From: Sulfurovum sp.
GTDB lineage: Bacteria > Campylobacterota > Campylobacteria > Campylobacterales > Sulfurovaceae
Length of the DNA: 63,860 nucleotides
Assembly: GCA_016744875.1 (NCBI GenBank)
Contig: JADGDL010000008.1
Span: forward strand, 1-63,860
Direction: 5' to 3'
In this document: positions 24,052-32,525 of the stretch, piece after piece
How the letters are laid out: every line of letters begins with the position of its first letter
How positions within the stretch are numbered: the stretch's first letter is position 1
The notes under the pieces: generated by a model
The model's input: only the letters and a program-made list of their open reading frames with translations
The model's database searches: none
What the model was told of the DNA's origin: nothing
Program-made: the position numbers and the translations under genes

Positions 24052-24693
24052 TTGGATTGTCATATCTGTAATAAAATTACGTCATCATTTATGGATGAAA
24101 AAACAAATATCACTTATTATCATTGTAATGAATGTGAGTACATTTTTAAATCTCCAGAGTGTTATCAAGATCTTGATACACAAAAAGAGCGTTATAATTT
24201 ACATACTAATGATGAAAATGATGAAGGATATATAGCGTATTTTCAGCGATTTATAGACTTTACATCTCCTTTTGTATCTTCATGTAAAAGTGCATTGGAT
24301 TTTGGGTGTGGCGCAAGTTCTATCTTGTCGGAGATGTTTGAGAAAAAAGGTATAGTCTGTGATTTTTATGATCCTATTTATCATCCTGAAGGGATGGATG
24401 ATCATAGTAAAAAGTATGATCTCATAGTATCCACTGAAGTGTTTGAACATCTACATCAACCAAGAGATGTATTTGTATCACTTTTAGATCGTTTGAGTAA
24501 AGATGGATACCTGGCACTTCAAACACAGTTTCATACCAATGACATTGAAGCATTTAAAAAGTGGTACTATCATCAAGATCCTACACATATAGTCTTTTTT
24601 ACAGCAGAGACATTCAAAATACTTTGTAAGAGGTATGGTTGTGAATTTGTCAGTGATAATACTAAAAATATGGTTTTGATACGTAAGCCTTAA
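24052..24693 (+). CDS. Class I SAM methyltransferase with N-terminal zinc-ribbon-like pair
   Basis: About 213 residues. An N-terminal CHIC...CNEC cluster suggests a small zinc ribbon (about 2-30); a SAM-binding core follows with ALDFGCGASSILSEMF (motif I) and DLIVSTEVFEHLHQP, typical of the Methyltransf_23 type. No ATG exists at the right place. The start is a TTG at 24052 or GTG at 24046; an extended Shine-Dalgarno match (AAGGGGTGA) ends five bases before the TTG and overlaps the GTG, so I prefer TTG. Substrate unknown; such enzymes often act on sugars, tRNA or small molecules. It stands alone between convergent and divergent neighbours. Confidence 0.8.
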   Translation: MDCHICNKITSSFMDEKTNITYYHCNECEYIFKSPECYQDLDTQKERYNLHTNDENDEGYIAYFQRFIDFTSPFVSSCKSALDFGCGASSILSEMFEKKGIVCDFYDPIYHPEGMDDHSKKYDLIVSTEVFEHLHQPRDVFVSLLDRLSKDGYLALQTQFHTNDIEAFKKWYYHQDPTHIVFFTAETFKILCKRYGCEFVSDNTKNMVLIRKP

Positions 24694-24712
24694 CTTTTTG
24701 GGTTAAAGGCTT
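24685..24712. terminator. Bidirectional hairpin between convergent genes
   Basis: AAGCCTTAAC pairs with GGTTAAAGGCTT around a T-rich loop, spanning the methyltransferase stop and the end of the convergent Mur-like gene. Suitable as a shared terminator, though the T tract is short. Confidence 0.5.
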
Positions 24713-24721
24713 TACCAGTGT

Positions 24722-25702
24722 TTAAAAAAGGCTGTATTCTTCTTTGATAGTAGTGAGTATACTTCTGTCTGCATTGTAGATGAATGCGTAGTTAAAATGT
24801 ATATTTTTAAGAAGCTCACGTACCTCTTCTTCTGAGTTAAACCAGTGCGGATGGTCAATGCCTGGTACTTTAGTTTTAGGTGGAGTAAGTACGATACTTT
24901 TAACCCACATGTTACTTCGCATGACATACTCTCTGGCTTTTGTAATATCAGAAGTATTGTCTACAAAGATAGCAACTTTATCACTTTTACTGGCTTGTGT
25001 ACTGTTGAGTTTTCCATCTATGAACACAGGTGTAAAGTGTTTGGTATATTTGATACGTTCTACAGAATAAGGAAGATCTTGTGTTTTACAAAAGTCAATA
25101 GCACGGAGCAGATACTCTAAATGAAAAGGTATCATGTCTTTTTCCTGATACACAAATCCGTCTACTTTAAAAGTTGTTTTAAAAAGTGTATCTGAGACTG
25201 CATAACCGTCTACTTCTCTTGTTAGTTTGGAAACATCGGGTTTAATGAGTTGCATCAGTTCTTTGTCAGTACCTACAAATAGTGTATGGTCAGAATTGAG
25301 TATCTGTTCAAATGCCTTTTTCCAATCATTTCCTATAAAGGCAATGTTTGTTTTGTGTGTTAAGATCATCTTTAAGAAGGTAAGTTCATGCTCCAAGAGT
25401 AAAAAGAAACTAGCTTCTTTTTTAATGACTACATAACGTATGAGTTTAAAGGCTGCCAGTTGGATATCAGAGACCTTGATCCATGCGATCTCGTCATCAT
25501 TTTTTATGATATCATCATTGTCATAGACTATAGCATATGCACCATTTTCAATGGCTTGGTTTATCTCTTCCTGGTTTGAAGAGAAAAAGAGGTCACCATG
25601 ATCTACTTTTGAGTAGAACACAGTTGCAGATTCGATTGCCTGTACTTTTGGGTTGTTAACTAATACACCCTCTGTGAGGTTTAAAATATCTTCTATTTTC
25701 AT
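24722..25702 (-). CDS. Degenerate Mur-ligase-like protein linked to metG
   Basis: 326 residues. The N-terminus resembles the UDP-substrate domain of MurE/MurF (IEDILNLTEGVLVNN, then a VDHGDLFFSSN motif like pGDLFfA, and AIENGAYAIVYD like AI.nGA.avv). The central ATP domain has no P-loop GKT, and the C-terminal part only faintly recalls the Mur ligase end domain, so ligase activity looks lost. I remember a hypothetical gene next to metG in Campylobacter and Helicobacter, suggesting a conserved but unknown job, perhaps in wall synthesis control. Eight bases separate it from metG. Confidence 0.7.
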   Translation of the reverse strand: MKIEDILNLTEGVLVNNPKVQAIESATVFYSKVDHGDLFFSSNQEEINQAIENGAYAIVYDNDDIIKNDDEIAWIKVSDIQLAAFKLIRYVVIKKEASFFLLLEHELTFLKMILTHKTNIAFIGNDWKKAFEQILNSDHTLFVGTDKELMQLIKPDVSKLTREVDGYAVSDTLFKTTFKVDGFVYQEKDMIPFHLEYLLRAIDFCKTQDLPYSVERIKYTKHFTPVFIDGKLNSTQASKSDKVAIFVDNTSDITKAREYVMRSNMWVKSIVLTPPKTKVPGIDHPHWFNSEEEVRELLKNIHFNYAFIYNADRSILTTIKEEYSLF

Positions 25703-25709
25703 TTGTTCC

Positions 25710-27677
25710 TTAACCTATCGGTGTTCCAGCCGTTTTAGGCTTTTCAGGACGGATCATACAGAGTCCATCTTCGTCTTTTGCTGCAAGAAGCATACCTTCA
25801 GATTTCAGGCCCATAAGTTTTGCCGGTTTTAAGTTCGCAACTACACAGACTTGAGTGTCAAGCATGTCTTCTGCAGAGTACCACTCTTTGATACCTGCAA
25901 CGACTTGTCTAGGTACCTCTTCACCTACATCTACTTGAAGTAAAAGAAGTTTTTTACTTTTTGGTACTTCCTCAGCTTTCACAACAGTTCCTACTCTGAG
26001 AGAAGTTTGGAAGAATTGGTCAATACCTATGAGTGCTATACCTTCGGCCTTTTCAGCAGGTTTTTTATTTTCAGGCTTCTTGCTTTCAGGACTTTTCTCT
26101 TTTTTTGGCGCATCGATCGGTTCCATTTGCTCTAGCTTAGGTTCTTCTATACGAGGGAAAAGAGGGTCTATTTTTACTAGTGTAAAGGTGTCAAGAAGTT
26201 GTGTATCTTTTACCATACTGTTCCAAGAATTATTGTCTATGCTAAAGTGCAGGGCATTGGAGATCTTTTTACATACTTCAGGCATCACAGGGTAAAGCAT
26301 GATAGAGACTTTTGACAAGATTGCAGCGATGAGTCCGTTAAGTGCCATCGCTTCTTCTTCCTTACCTTCTTTCATCAATGTCCAAGGCTGGTATTTGTCT
26401 ATAGCTTTGTTGGCTACAGTAAGTGGTCTCCAAAGTTCTTCAAGGTAACGGTGTATTTGCATTTCATACAGAAGCGGTTCTAATTTATCTAGTGATTCAT
26501 GTACTTCATCGAGTTCTTCTTGGTAGTACTTGGCAACATTTTCTGAATTCACTGTACCTTCAAAGTACTTTCCTGACATACCGATGAGTCTGTTGAGAAG
26601 GTTTCCAAGATCATTACCAAGGTCAGAGTTGATACGGTCTATGAGTGCTTTTTGAGAAAAGTCTCCATCTCCGCCAAAAGGTACTTCTCTAAGCATAAAG
26701 TAACGGAAGTTGTCTAGTCCATAAGCATCTGCTACTTCTTTAGGGTTAACTACGTTACCTTTTGATTTAGACATTTTCTCACCATCACGTGTCCACCAGC
26801 CATGTGCTGCGATGTGTTTTGGAAGAGGCATATCCAAACTCATAAGGAATGCAGGCCAGTAGATAGCATGGAAACGCAAGATATCTTTACCTATAAGGTG
26901 TACGCGTGCAGGCCATTGGTCCATTTTTGCATCATCAGTACCATACCCAAGGGCTGTAAGATAGTTCATAAGAGCATCAAGCCATACATACATGACATGT
27001 TTAGGATCGTTTATATCTTCAGGTAGTTTTACACCCCAGTCAAAAGAAGTTCTTGTGATGGAAAGATCAGTCAGACCTCCCTCAACAAAACGTATCACTT
27101 CATTTCTTTTACTTCTAGGTAAAATGAATTCTGGATTGTCTTCGTAGTACTGAAGCAATTTGTCTTGATAATTTGAAAGTCTAAAAAAATAACTTTCTTC
27201 TTCTACGACTGTTGTGCTTTTACCACACTCTGGACAAAATTCATCATCTACCAATTGAATAGCAGGGAAGAATGTCTCACATGAAATACAGTAGTGACCT
27301 TTGTAGGTATCTTTATAGATGTCACCATTATTGTGCATAGTACTAAAAGCTTTTTGTACGCCTTTCATATGATCAGCATCTGTTGTACGTATGAATTTAT
27401 CGTAAGAGATGTCAAAATCATCCCAGAGAGTTTTAAAGGTTGCAGAGATCTCATCTGCGTAGGCTTGTGTTGTTTTACCTCTGGACTTTGCGGCTTCTTC
27501 TATTTTTTGTCCGTGTTCATCTGTACCTGTAAGGAAGAAGGTATCAAGACCGGACATACGAGAATAACGCGCTAAAGTATCTGCGATGATGGTTGTATAT
27601 GCATGGCCGATGTGAGCGATGTCATTAACATAATAAATAGGGGTTGTGATATAGGCTTTGTGGCAAGAGTCTGACAT
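25710..27677 (-). CDS. metG: Methionyl-tRNA synthetase
   Basis: Class I synthetase of 655 residues. HIGH-type HIGH in YYVNDIAHIGHAYTT, a four-cysteine zinc knuckle (CISCETFFPA...CPECGKS) and the KMSKS loop GEKMSKSKGN are present. After a Lys/Pro-rich linker, a C-terminal Trbp111-like tRNA-binding domain (about 550-655, DQFFQTSLRVGTVVKAEEVPK) allows dimerisation. I take the ATG at 27677 because AAGGAAA sits just upstream; the longer frame begins at a TTG without a site. Confidence 0.96.
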   Translation of the reverse strand: MSDSCHKAYITTPIYYVNDIAHIGHAYTTIIADTLARYSRMSGLDTFFLTGTDEHGQKIEEAAKSRGKTTQAYADEISATFKTLWDDFDISYDKFIRTTDADHMKGVQKAFSTMHNNGDIYKDTYKGHYCISCETFFPAIQLVDDEFCPECGKSTTVVEEESYFFRLSNYQDKLLQYYEDNPEFILPRSKRNEVIRFVEGGLTDLSITRTSFDWGVKLPEDINDPKHVMYVWLDALMNYLTALGYGTDDAKMDQWPARVHLIGKDILRFHAIYWPAFLMSLDMPLPKHIAAHGWWTRDGEKMSKSKGNVVNPKEVADAYGLDNFRYFMLREVPFGGDGDFSQKALIDRINSDLGNDLGNLLNRLIGMSGKYFEGTVNSENVAKYYQEELDEVHESLDKLEPLLYEMQIHRYLEELWRPLTVANKAIDKYQPWTLMKEGKEEEAMALNGLIAAILSKVSIMLYPVMPEVCKKISNALHFSIDNNSWNSMVKDTQLLDTFTLVKIDPLFPRIEEPKLEQMEPIDAPKKEKSPESKKPENKKPAEKAEGIALIGIDQFFQTSLRVGTVVKAEEVPKSKKLLLLQVDVGEEVPRQVVAGIKEWYSAEDMLDTQVCVVANLKPAKLMGLKSEGMLLAAKDEDGLCMIRPEKPKTAGTPIG

Positions 27678-27770
27678 TGGTGTTTCCTTAAACAAATGAG
27701 TTTTTTGGTCTAAATTATGGATGATATCCTAACTAAAATGTGCTGTTGTGTTGGTTAATAGTTTATATTG

Positions 27771-27776
27771 TATAAT
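27771..27776 (+). promoter_or_regulatory. Predicted -10 box for the 27826 gene
   Basis: TATAAT 50 bp before the ATG at 27826 in a 148-bp divergent intergenic region shared with metG. Confidence 0.4.
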
Positions 27777-27825
27777 ATGGAATAAGTTTGAGATATTTGT
27801 GAAAAGTGATTAAAAGGTTATATTT

Positions 27826-28338
27826 ATGAATACAGATATGAATGGTAATATAAAACTATCAAGTATTGTTAGAAAAGATATATATACTGATGAAGAGAAA
27901 AAGATTATTATGGATAGGCTGGATGAAGAGCGACGTATTCATCAAAATGCTGAAGCAAGTCTAGATAGTAATTCAAAGCAGTATGATGAAGAAGAAAAGA
28001 AAAAGATACTTCAAAGATTAAATGAAAAAAGAGTAACAACACAAAAACATGAAGAGATCAATAAAGCCAGAATCTATAAAAAACAAATTTATAAATTTGG
28101 ATCTAAAGAATTTTATAAATTTCAAAACATGGAAAGAGAGTATTTCATAGAAATTGCTGATATAAAGAAACTTTCAAGCAGAGCAGTGATCATCCCACTT
28201 TATTATCGCGTATTTGAAGAGTTGAAAAAAAAAGAAATCCTGATCAAAACAGAGGTTTATTCAGAAAAGATTTTTATCTCATACAATCCTATTCGTGTTT
28301 ACTTTAAGGGATATTCGCTTGAAGATGAGTATAGATAG
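27826..28338 (+). CDS. Hypothetical charged protein with duplicated helical motif
   Basis: Not recognised. 170 residues, very rich in Lys and Glu. A 21-residue helical motif occurs twice 33 residues apart, at 20-40 (YTDEEKKIIMDRLDEERRIHQ pattern: Y..EEKK.I..RL.E.R...Q) and 53-73. The C-terminal 90 residues are a more globular, basic region (YFIEIADIKKLSSRAVIIPL). No signal peptide or membrane span. It is followed six bases later by a GIY-YIG nuclease gene on the same strand. Confidence 0.75.
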   Translation: MNTDMNGNIKLSSIVRKDIYTDEEKKIIMDRLDEERRIHQNAEASLDSNSKQYDEEEKKKILQRLNEKRVTTQKHEEINKARIYKKQIYKFGSKEFYKFQNMEREYFIEIADIKKLSSRAVIIPLYYRVFEELKKKEILIKTEVYSEKIFISYNPIRVYFKGYSLEDEYR

Positions 28339-28343
28339 ATAAG

Positions 28344-28598
28344 ATGTATTATGTGTATATAGCCCAATGTGCAGATGATACACTCTATACAGGTATTGCA
28401 ACCGATCTGACACGTAGAATAGAGGAACATAATAGCTCAGAAAAAGGTGCTAAGTATACACGTGTAAGGCGTCCGGTACACTTGGTCTACAGTGAAGAAT
28501 TACCAGACAGATCATTGGCTTCTAAACGTGAGTACGAGATAAAAAAGAAAATGAACAGAGCGCAAAAATTAAAGTTGATAGATAAAGGGCACTTCTAA
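28344..28598 (+). CDS. GIY-YIG endonuclease-like protein (UPF0213/YhbQ type)
   Basis: 84-residue stand-alone GIY-YIG domain. Motif MYYVYIAQCADDTLYTGIATDLTRRIEEHN contains the paired Tyr elements (YVY and YTG) and the catalytic Arg, followed by KYTRVRRPVHLVYSE and the acidic/Arg helix KREYEIKK with the metal-binding Glu. Small family members act in DNA repair or nucleic-acid processing, but the physiological role is mostly unknown. The stop converges on the next gene with a four-base overlap. Confidence 0.9.
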   Translation: MYYVYIAQCADDTLYTGIATDLTRRIEEHNSSEKGAKYTRVRRPVHLVYSEELPDRSLASKREYEIKKKMNRAQKLKLIDKGHF

Positions 28599-28792
28599 AA
28601 TTCAAATCCTCCACCGGCACCTTTACTCATACTGTCATAAACAGCTTTAATATAGGCATCGCGTATGGTGCAGTCAAGAATTTTTTCACATTTCATACAG
28701 CTTTTGACTTGATTTTGAACTTGGCAAGATTCGAGATCTGATTTTTTATGCGTCAGAGCAATCTGCCATTCATCAAGTACTTTTTCAGACAT
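28595..28792 (-). CDS. Small four-cysteine protein downstream of fbp
   Basis: 65 residues with four cysteines at 23, 32, 35 and 41 (C-x8-C-x2-C-x5-C), suiting a zinc or iron-sulfur site, and a glycine-rich aromatic end (KGAGGGFEF). The ATG overlaps the fbp stop (TAATG), so it is translationally coupled. I recall a similarly sized gene at the same place between metG and fbp in Campylobacter. Function unknown. Confidence 0.7.
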   Translation of the reverse strand: MSEKVLDEWQIALTHKKSDLESCQVQNQVKSCMKCEKILDCTIRDAYIKAVYDSMSKGAGGGFEF

Positions 28793-29643
28793 TAGGCTTT
28801 GATCCCATAAGCTTGTTTCATATTTTCTATCTCATAGTTAGAACCAAAGAAACAAGGACTAGTGTCATGTGGATGGCTGGGAATAAGTTCCATAAGTCTC
28901 ATCCCTGTGTCATTGACGGCTTGACCCCCTGCTTGTTCATAGAGGAAGGCAAAAGGGACTACTTCAAAAAGTTGTCTGAGTTTACCATTTGGTACATCCG
29001 AAGTTCCAGGGTATGAGAAAATACCGCCACCCTTGAGGAGTATCTGGTGTAAGTCTGGAACCATACCTCCAGAGTATCTTAGTCTATAGCCTTGAGCAAA
29101 GAGATCATCTACAAAAGTCTTATGATAGTCAGCCCAGTTCTGTTGTGTCCCGCCTGGCGCGTTAAGCTTTCCTTTTTCATTCAGTGTGATCTCTGAAATG
29201 AAGTTAAAAAGTCCGTTCTGTGCTCTGTAGTGTTGTGGTTTTGTCTCCTTGGTTGCAAGTACTAACTCGATACGAGGACCATATACCACATAAGCAGACG
29301 CAACAAGGTTCTCTGCTTTAAGTTCTCCTTCATAGATACCAAAAATAGAACCTACTGAAAGATTAACATCTGCAAGGCTGGAACCATCAAGAGGATCATA
29401 ACAGATCGTATATTTCCCCTCATCATGCAACTCAAGTACACCTTCCTTTTCTTCACTGACCAGAGATTTTACAATGGAGATATCTTTAAATGCTTCTTCA
29501 ATGATATAATCACTCTTCACATCAAGTTTAAGTTGGTCTTCTCCAGAGGAGTTCTCGCTGTCAGCATAGCCTAAGTCTTCTGTTTTGATCGCATGATCGA
29601 TTTTAATAGCTACTTTTTTAATGGTGTCAAAGATAGTTTGCAT
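28792..29643 (-). CDS. fbp: Fructose-1,6-bisphosphatase class 1
   Basis: Mg-dependent phosphatase making fructose-6-phosphate, key to gluconeogenesis in an organism that likely fixes carbon by the reductive TCA cycle. Motifs: the metal-binding Glu of SEEKEG, the signature CYDPLDGSS, and the sugar-phosphate region RYSGGMVPDLHQILLKGGGIFSYP. 283 residues, slightly shorter than most class 1 enzymes but complete. It is preceded by mobB and coupled to the small Cys protein. Confidence 0.95.
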   Translation of the reverse strand: MQTIFDTIKKVAIKIDHAIKTEDLGYADSENSSGEDQLKLDVKSDYIIEEAFKDISIVKSLVSEEKEGVLELHDEGKYTICYDPLDGSSLADVNLSVGSIFGIYEGELKAENLVASAYVVYGPRIELVLATKETKPQHYRAQNGLFNFISEITLNEKGKLNAPGGTQQNWADYHKTFVDDLFAQGYRLRYSGGMVPDLHQILLKGGGIFSYPGTSDVPNGKLRQLFEVVPFAFLYEQAGGQAVNDTGMRLMELIPSHPHDTSPCFFGSNYEIENMKQAYGIKA

Positions 29644-29655
29644 GGTTAACCTTTT

Positions 29656-30153
29656 TTATATCTGTTTTGCATGGTTGTGTATCCATGCGATGATCTGAGT
29701 GATATCGTTTAAATCGAGTATATCAATATGAGCGGGGATCGCATAATCATTTTTATTTATAGTATCATCGATAGCTATAGCTTCAGAGCAGTCAAAGTAA
29801 CTCTCATCTATGTTATTTCTAAAGATAGCAATACGTGGCAAGGGGAGTGTTTTAAGTCCTTCGACAAGCAAGATATCAAAATCATTGATCATAGATACGA
29901 TTTCATCTAAAGTTTTTTCTCTTTGAGAAAAATATGTGGTTCTAGTTGGGGATGTGACTACTACTTCTGCACCTGTTTGTGAGAATTTGTAGCTGTCTTT
30001 TCCTTCTACATCAAATTGTGCTTTGTCTTTAGGATCATTTTTAATGATAGCAACTTTATATTGTTCGATCAAATGTTTGGAAACCTTTTCAACGAGTGTG
30101 GTCTTTCCACTTCCTGATGGACCGGTAAATGCTATGGCAACTCTTTTACTCAC
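29656..30153 (-). CDS. mobB: Molybdopterin-guanine dinucleotide biosynthesis protein MobB
   Basis: P-loop GTPase adapter for MobA in making the guanine-dinucleotide form of molybdenum cofactor. Walker A is FTGPSGSGKTTL, followed by KNDPKDKAQFDVEGKDSYKF and LLVEGLKTLPLPRIAIFR, standard for MobB. About 165 residues from the GTG at 30153, which has AAGGA eight bases upstream; the frame extends to 30186 but has no ribosome site there. Implies molybdoenzymes such as nitrate or polysulfide reductase in the cell. Confidence 0.9.
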   Translation of the reverse strand: MSKRVAIAFTGPSGSGKTTLVEKVSKHLIEQYKVAIIKNDPKDKAQFDVEGKDSYKFSQTGAEVVVTSPTRTTYFSQREKTLDEIVSMINDFDILLVEGLKTLPLPRIAIFRNNIDESYFDCSEAIAIDDTINKNDYAIPAHIDILDLNDITQIIAWIHNHAKQI

Positions 30154-30233
30154 AGTATGTTTCCTTTTGGAAGGATTATACATCAATATTTATTGAATCT
30201 ATGTTAAACTCGCTATAAATATAAGGAGGGCAA

Positions 30234-30944
30234 GTGCTCAAATTAGGAATAGTGTTTATCGGTATAGTTTTTTTGATAGGTTGTACAACCAAAAAAGAAA
30301 ATGAACTCATGCAATCTTATAAACAGAATGTTGATTACCATAAACAATTACAAAAAACAGAAAAGATACAACTGTTTGAAAATAATGTTACAAAAGCTGT
30401 ATTAACAGCTACCTATCTTTATACGCCAACTTTTGAAAAAAAAGATACAAGAGACGAAGAATTTATTTTTGGTATACATTTTGAAGATGAAGATATAGAT
30501 AGTATGGTTGATATGATGGGGATTCGTGATGCAGAGGATATTCAAAAGATGAAAGAGAAAAAGCAACAAGAATCCCAGCACGTACGTGATTCATTGTTAG
30601 ATGATCTCACTACATTCATAGGTCTTGGTGTTGATAAAAATGAAAGAGTCAGAGTTGAAGATAAGAATAATGGTGATAATACAAGTGAAAAAAACAGCAC
30701 AACAGTCAATTATGGACTAACACTTAACAAAAAGAAAGCTATAAAGATCAAAGCACTTAGTAAAAATGATAAAAGGCTTAAAGATATTGCCTATGTTACA
30801 GATTGGGGAAGTTATTATCTAGTGACATTTGAACATACAAACGCTAAGCGATTCTCACTTGTATTCAAGAGTGAAAAGTATGGAAACGGGACATTCTCTT
30901 TTGCTAAGGTAGCGAAGTATATTTATACAAAAAAAGGTTTTTAA
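30234..30944 (+). CDS. Predicted lipoprotein
   Basis: 236 residues with a lipoprotein signal (MLKLGIVFIGIVFLIGC, lipobox LIGC). The rest is charged, lysine- and aspartate-rich, with a likely beta-sandwich C-terminal half (VTDWGSYYLVTFEHTNAKRFSLVF). Start is GTG with a strong AAGGAGGG site. An equivalent lipoprotein gene lies between mobB and the transglycosylase in Campylobacter. Function unknown; probably outer-membrane anchored. Confidence 0.8.
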   Translation: MLKLGIVFIGIVFLIGCTTKKENELMQSYKQNVDYHKQLQKTEKIQLFENNVTKAVLTATYLYTPTFEKKDTRDEEFIFGIHFEDEDIDSMVDMMGIRDAEDIQKMKEKKQQESQHVRDSLLDDLTTFIGLGVDKNERVRVEDKNNGDNTSEKNSTTVNYGLTLNKKKAIKIKALSKNDKRLKDIAYVTDWGSYYLVTFEHTNAKRFSLVFKSEKYGNGTFSFAKVAKYIYTKKGF

Positions 30945-30964
30945 AAAGAAGCTAAAACCTTTTT
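30931..30964. terminator. Bidirectional terminator between lipoprotein and transglycosylase genes
   Basis: AAAAAGGTTTT (30931-30941) pairs with AAAACCTTTTT (30954-30964). A/T runs flank both sides, so it can end transcription from either direction. Confidence 0.65.
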
Positions 30965-30977
30965 CTGTTCAGTCAAT

Positions 30978-32252
30978 TCAGGATCTAAACTTATCTGTTG
31001 CAGAAGGTGTTGCCAAGACTTTTAAAAGTGGAAATATACGTGTAACTACACCAAGTTTATTAAGATAAATAATGTAATTTGCCAACACCTTTTTTCCATA
31101 CTCTCTTGCTTCATAATTTTTCATGGTCTCCATACTCATATACGGCTCGTAAGGACCTTTTCTAAAATGGCGTTTGTTTTTAATATGTCTTCTTGTAAAA
31201 CCTATACCGGCATTGTAAGCATAGGCAATAAAGAGCGGATGGTAAAGATATTTAGTTAGGTAGTCCAAATGAAAGTCTGCATACTCTATGGCTCTATAAG
31301 GATCAAACATATCATCTAAGTCTATGGTATGGCCTTTTTCTTTAGCGACGTGTTTGACAAGAAACGGCATGAACTGCATCATCCCTAACGCAAAAGAACG
31401 TGAGACGGAAGCTGGAACAAAACGGCTTTCCTGTCGTGCTATTGCATAGATGAGGGCTTGACGTTCCGGTGTCATCTTTTTCATCACATCACGGTAAGGC
31501 ATTGGAAAGTATGAGTCTGTATAGTTACATGCTTTTGCCTTGATATACGTATAGACCCCTATAGCTTCTTGAGATTTATGGTCATCTGCCAAGTCTTCAA
31601 GGTCTACACCGGCTTTCATTTTATGTTTGACTTTTGCCCAGTGTATAGGATCCTTGATATTAAATCCGGATGTACGACTTCTCCAGATAGATTCTGTGAT
31701 CGTTTTAGGATATCTAGCATTAATGGTATCTGCAGCGATAAGTGTATAGATATTGACATGACAGCTTTCACGTAAAAGTTTAATATAATTGTCGTCTTTG
31801 GTACTCATATAGAGCCAGAAAATAGATTTATCAATATCATATCTTTTTTTATAATTTTGACGTGCATCTTCAAAGTAGTGTATAGCTTGCTTGGGCGTTT
31901 TTTGTTGAAGAAGTGCAAGACCATGTTTAAAGCTTTTATTGGCTTTACTTCTTTTTCTCCAACTGTTGTCTACCGGCCCTGTTGCTTTTATCTTGGGAAG
32001 CTCAACATTTAGACCAGTTTTTTTTCTATAGGCAGTACGCAGCTTTTTATTAAGTCTACTTGCCTCATAGATAATTTTTCTTGCTTCAGCTTTTGTAGTG
32101 GTTTCTTGTGAAAGAAAACGCCAAATATAATAATCTTTTTCTACACTTTTTGGCATGTTATGTACGGCCCAGTAGTCAAAGGTTTTGGCTAGTAAAGCTG
32201 ATGGAAGAAAAAGAAGAGAAAATATCACGGTGAGGCGTAAATAAAATTTCAT
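30978..32252 (-). CDS. Soluble-type lytic murein transglycosylase (Slt family)
   Basis: Periplasmic peptidoglycan-cleaving enzyme of 424 residues with a signal peptide (FSLLFLPSALLAK). The helical N-terminal part is followed by the SLT domain (about 270-400) containing the catalytic Glu in AIARQESRF, the GMMQFMP motif and the YAYNAGIG end. It yields 1,6-anhydromuramyl products for wall remodelling. It is followed by nothing on its strand and preceded by yggT with six bases between, as in Campylobacter. Confidence 0.93.
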   Translation of the reverse strand: MKFYLRLTVIFSLLFLPSALLAKTFDYWAVHNMPKSVEKDYYIWRFLSQETTTKAEARKIIYEASRLNKKLRTAYRKKTGLNVELPKIKATGPVDNSWRKRSKANKSFKHGLALLQQKTPKQAIHYFEDARQNYKKRYDIDKSIFWLYMSTKDDNYIKLLRESCHVNIYTLIAADTINARYPKTITESIWRSRTSGFNIKDPIHWAKVKHKMKAGVDLEDLADDHKSQEAIGVYTYIKAKACNYTDSYFPMPYRDVMKKMTPERQALIYAIARQESRFVPASVSRSFALGMMQFMPFLVKHVAKEKGHTIDLDDMFDPYRAIEYADFHLDYLTKYLYHPLFIAYAYNAGIGFTRRHIKNKRHFRKGPYEPYMSMETMKNYEAREYGKKVLANYIIYLNKLGVVTRIFPLLKVLATPSATDKFRS

Positions 32253-32258
32253 ACTTTC

Positions 32259-32525
32259 TTATCCAAATAGTACGTTTCGAATAATAATATCGATAAATTG
32301 TAAACCAAAAATAATGACTAATGGAGATAGGTCAATCCCTGATATCACTACAAAAGGTAGTTTTTTACGTATAAAAGAAAATACGGGTTCTGTTAAGCGG
32401 TGTAAAACTTGTACCACAGGGTTATGTGGATCAGGACGTACAAAACTCAAAAATGAGGCAATGATAATTATCCAAATATAAAGTGTTGCAATTGATCTTA
32501 TGAGTCCATAAAGTTCAGGTATCAT
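32259..32525 (-). CDS. YggT family integral membrane protein
   Basis: 88 residues with two hydrophobic spans: an N-terminal one (LIRSIATLYIWIIIIASFLSFV), then the conserved RPDPHNPVVQVLHRLTEPVFSFIRKKLP loop, then a second (LSPLVIIFGLQFIDIII). YggT proteins are linked to membrane organisation, osmotic tolerance and thylakoid or cell division in various lineages. The ATG overlaps the gltX stop (ATGA), indicating coupling. Confidence 0.92.
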   Translation of the reverse strand: MIPELYGLIRSIATLYIWIIIIASFLSFVRPDPHNPVVQVLHRLTEPVFSFIRKKLPFVVISGIDLSPLVIIFGLQFIDIIIRNVLFG

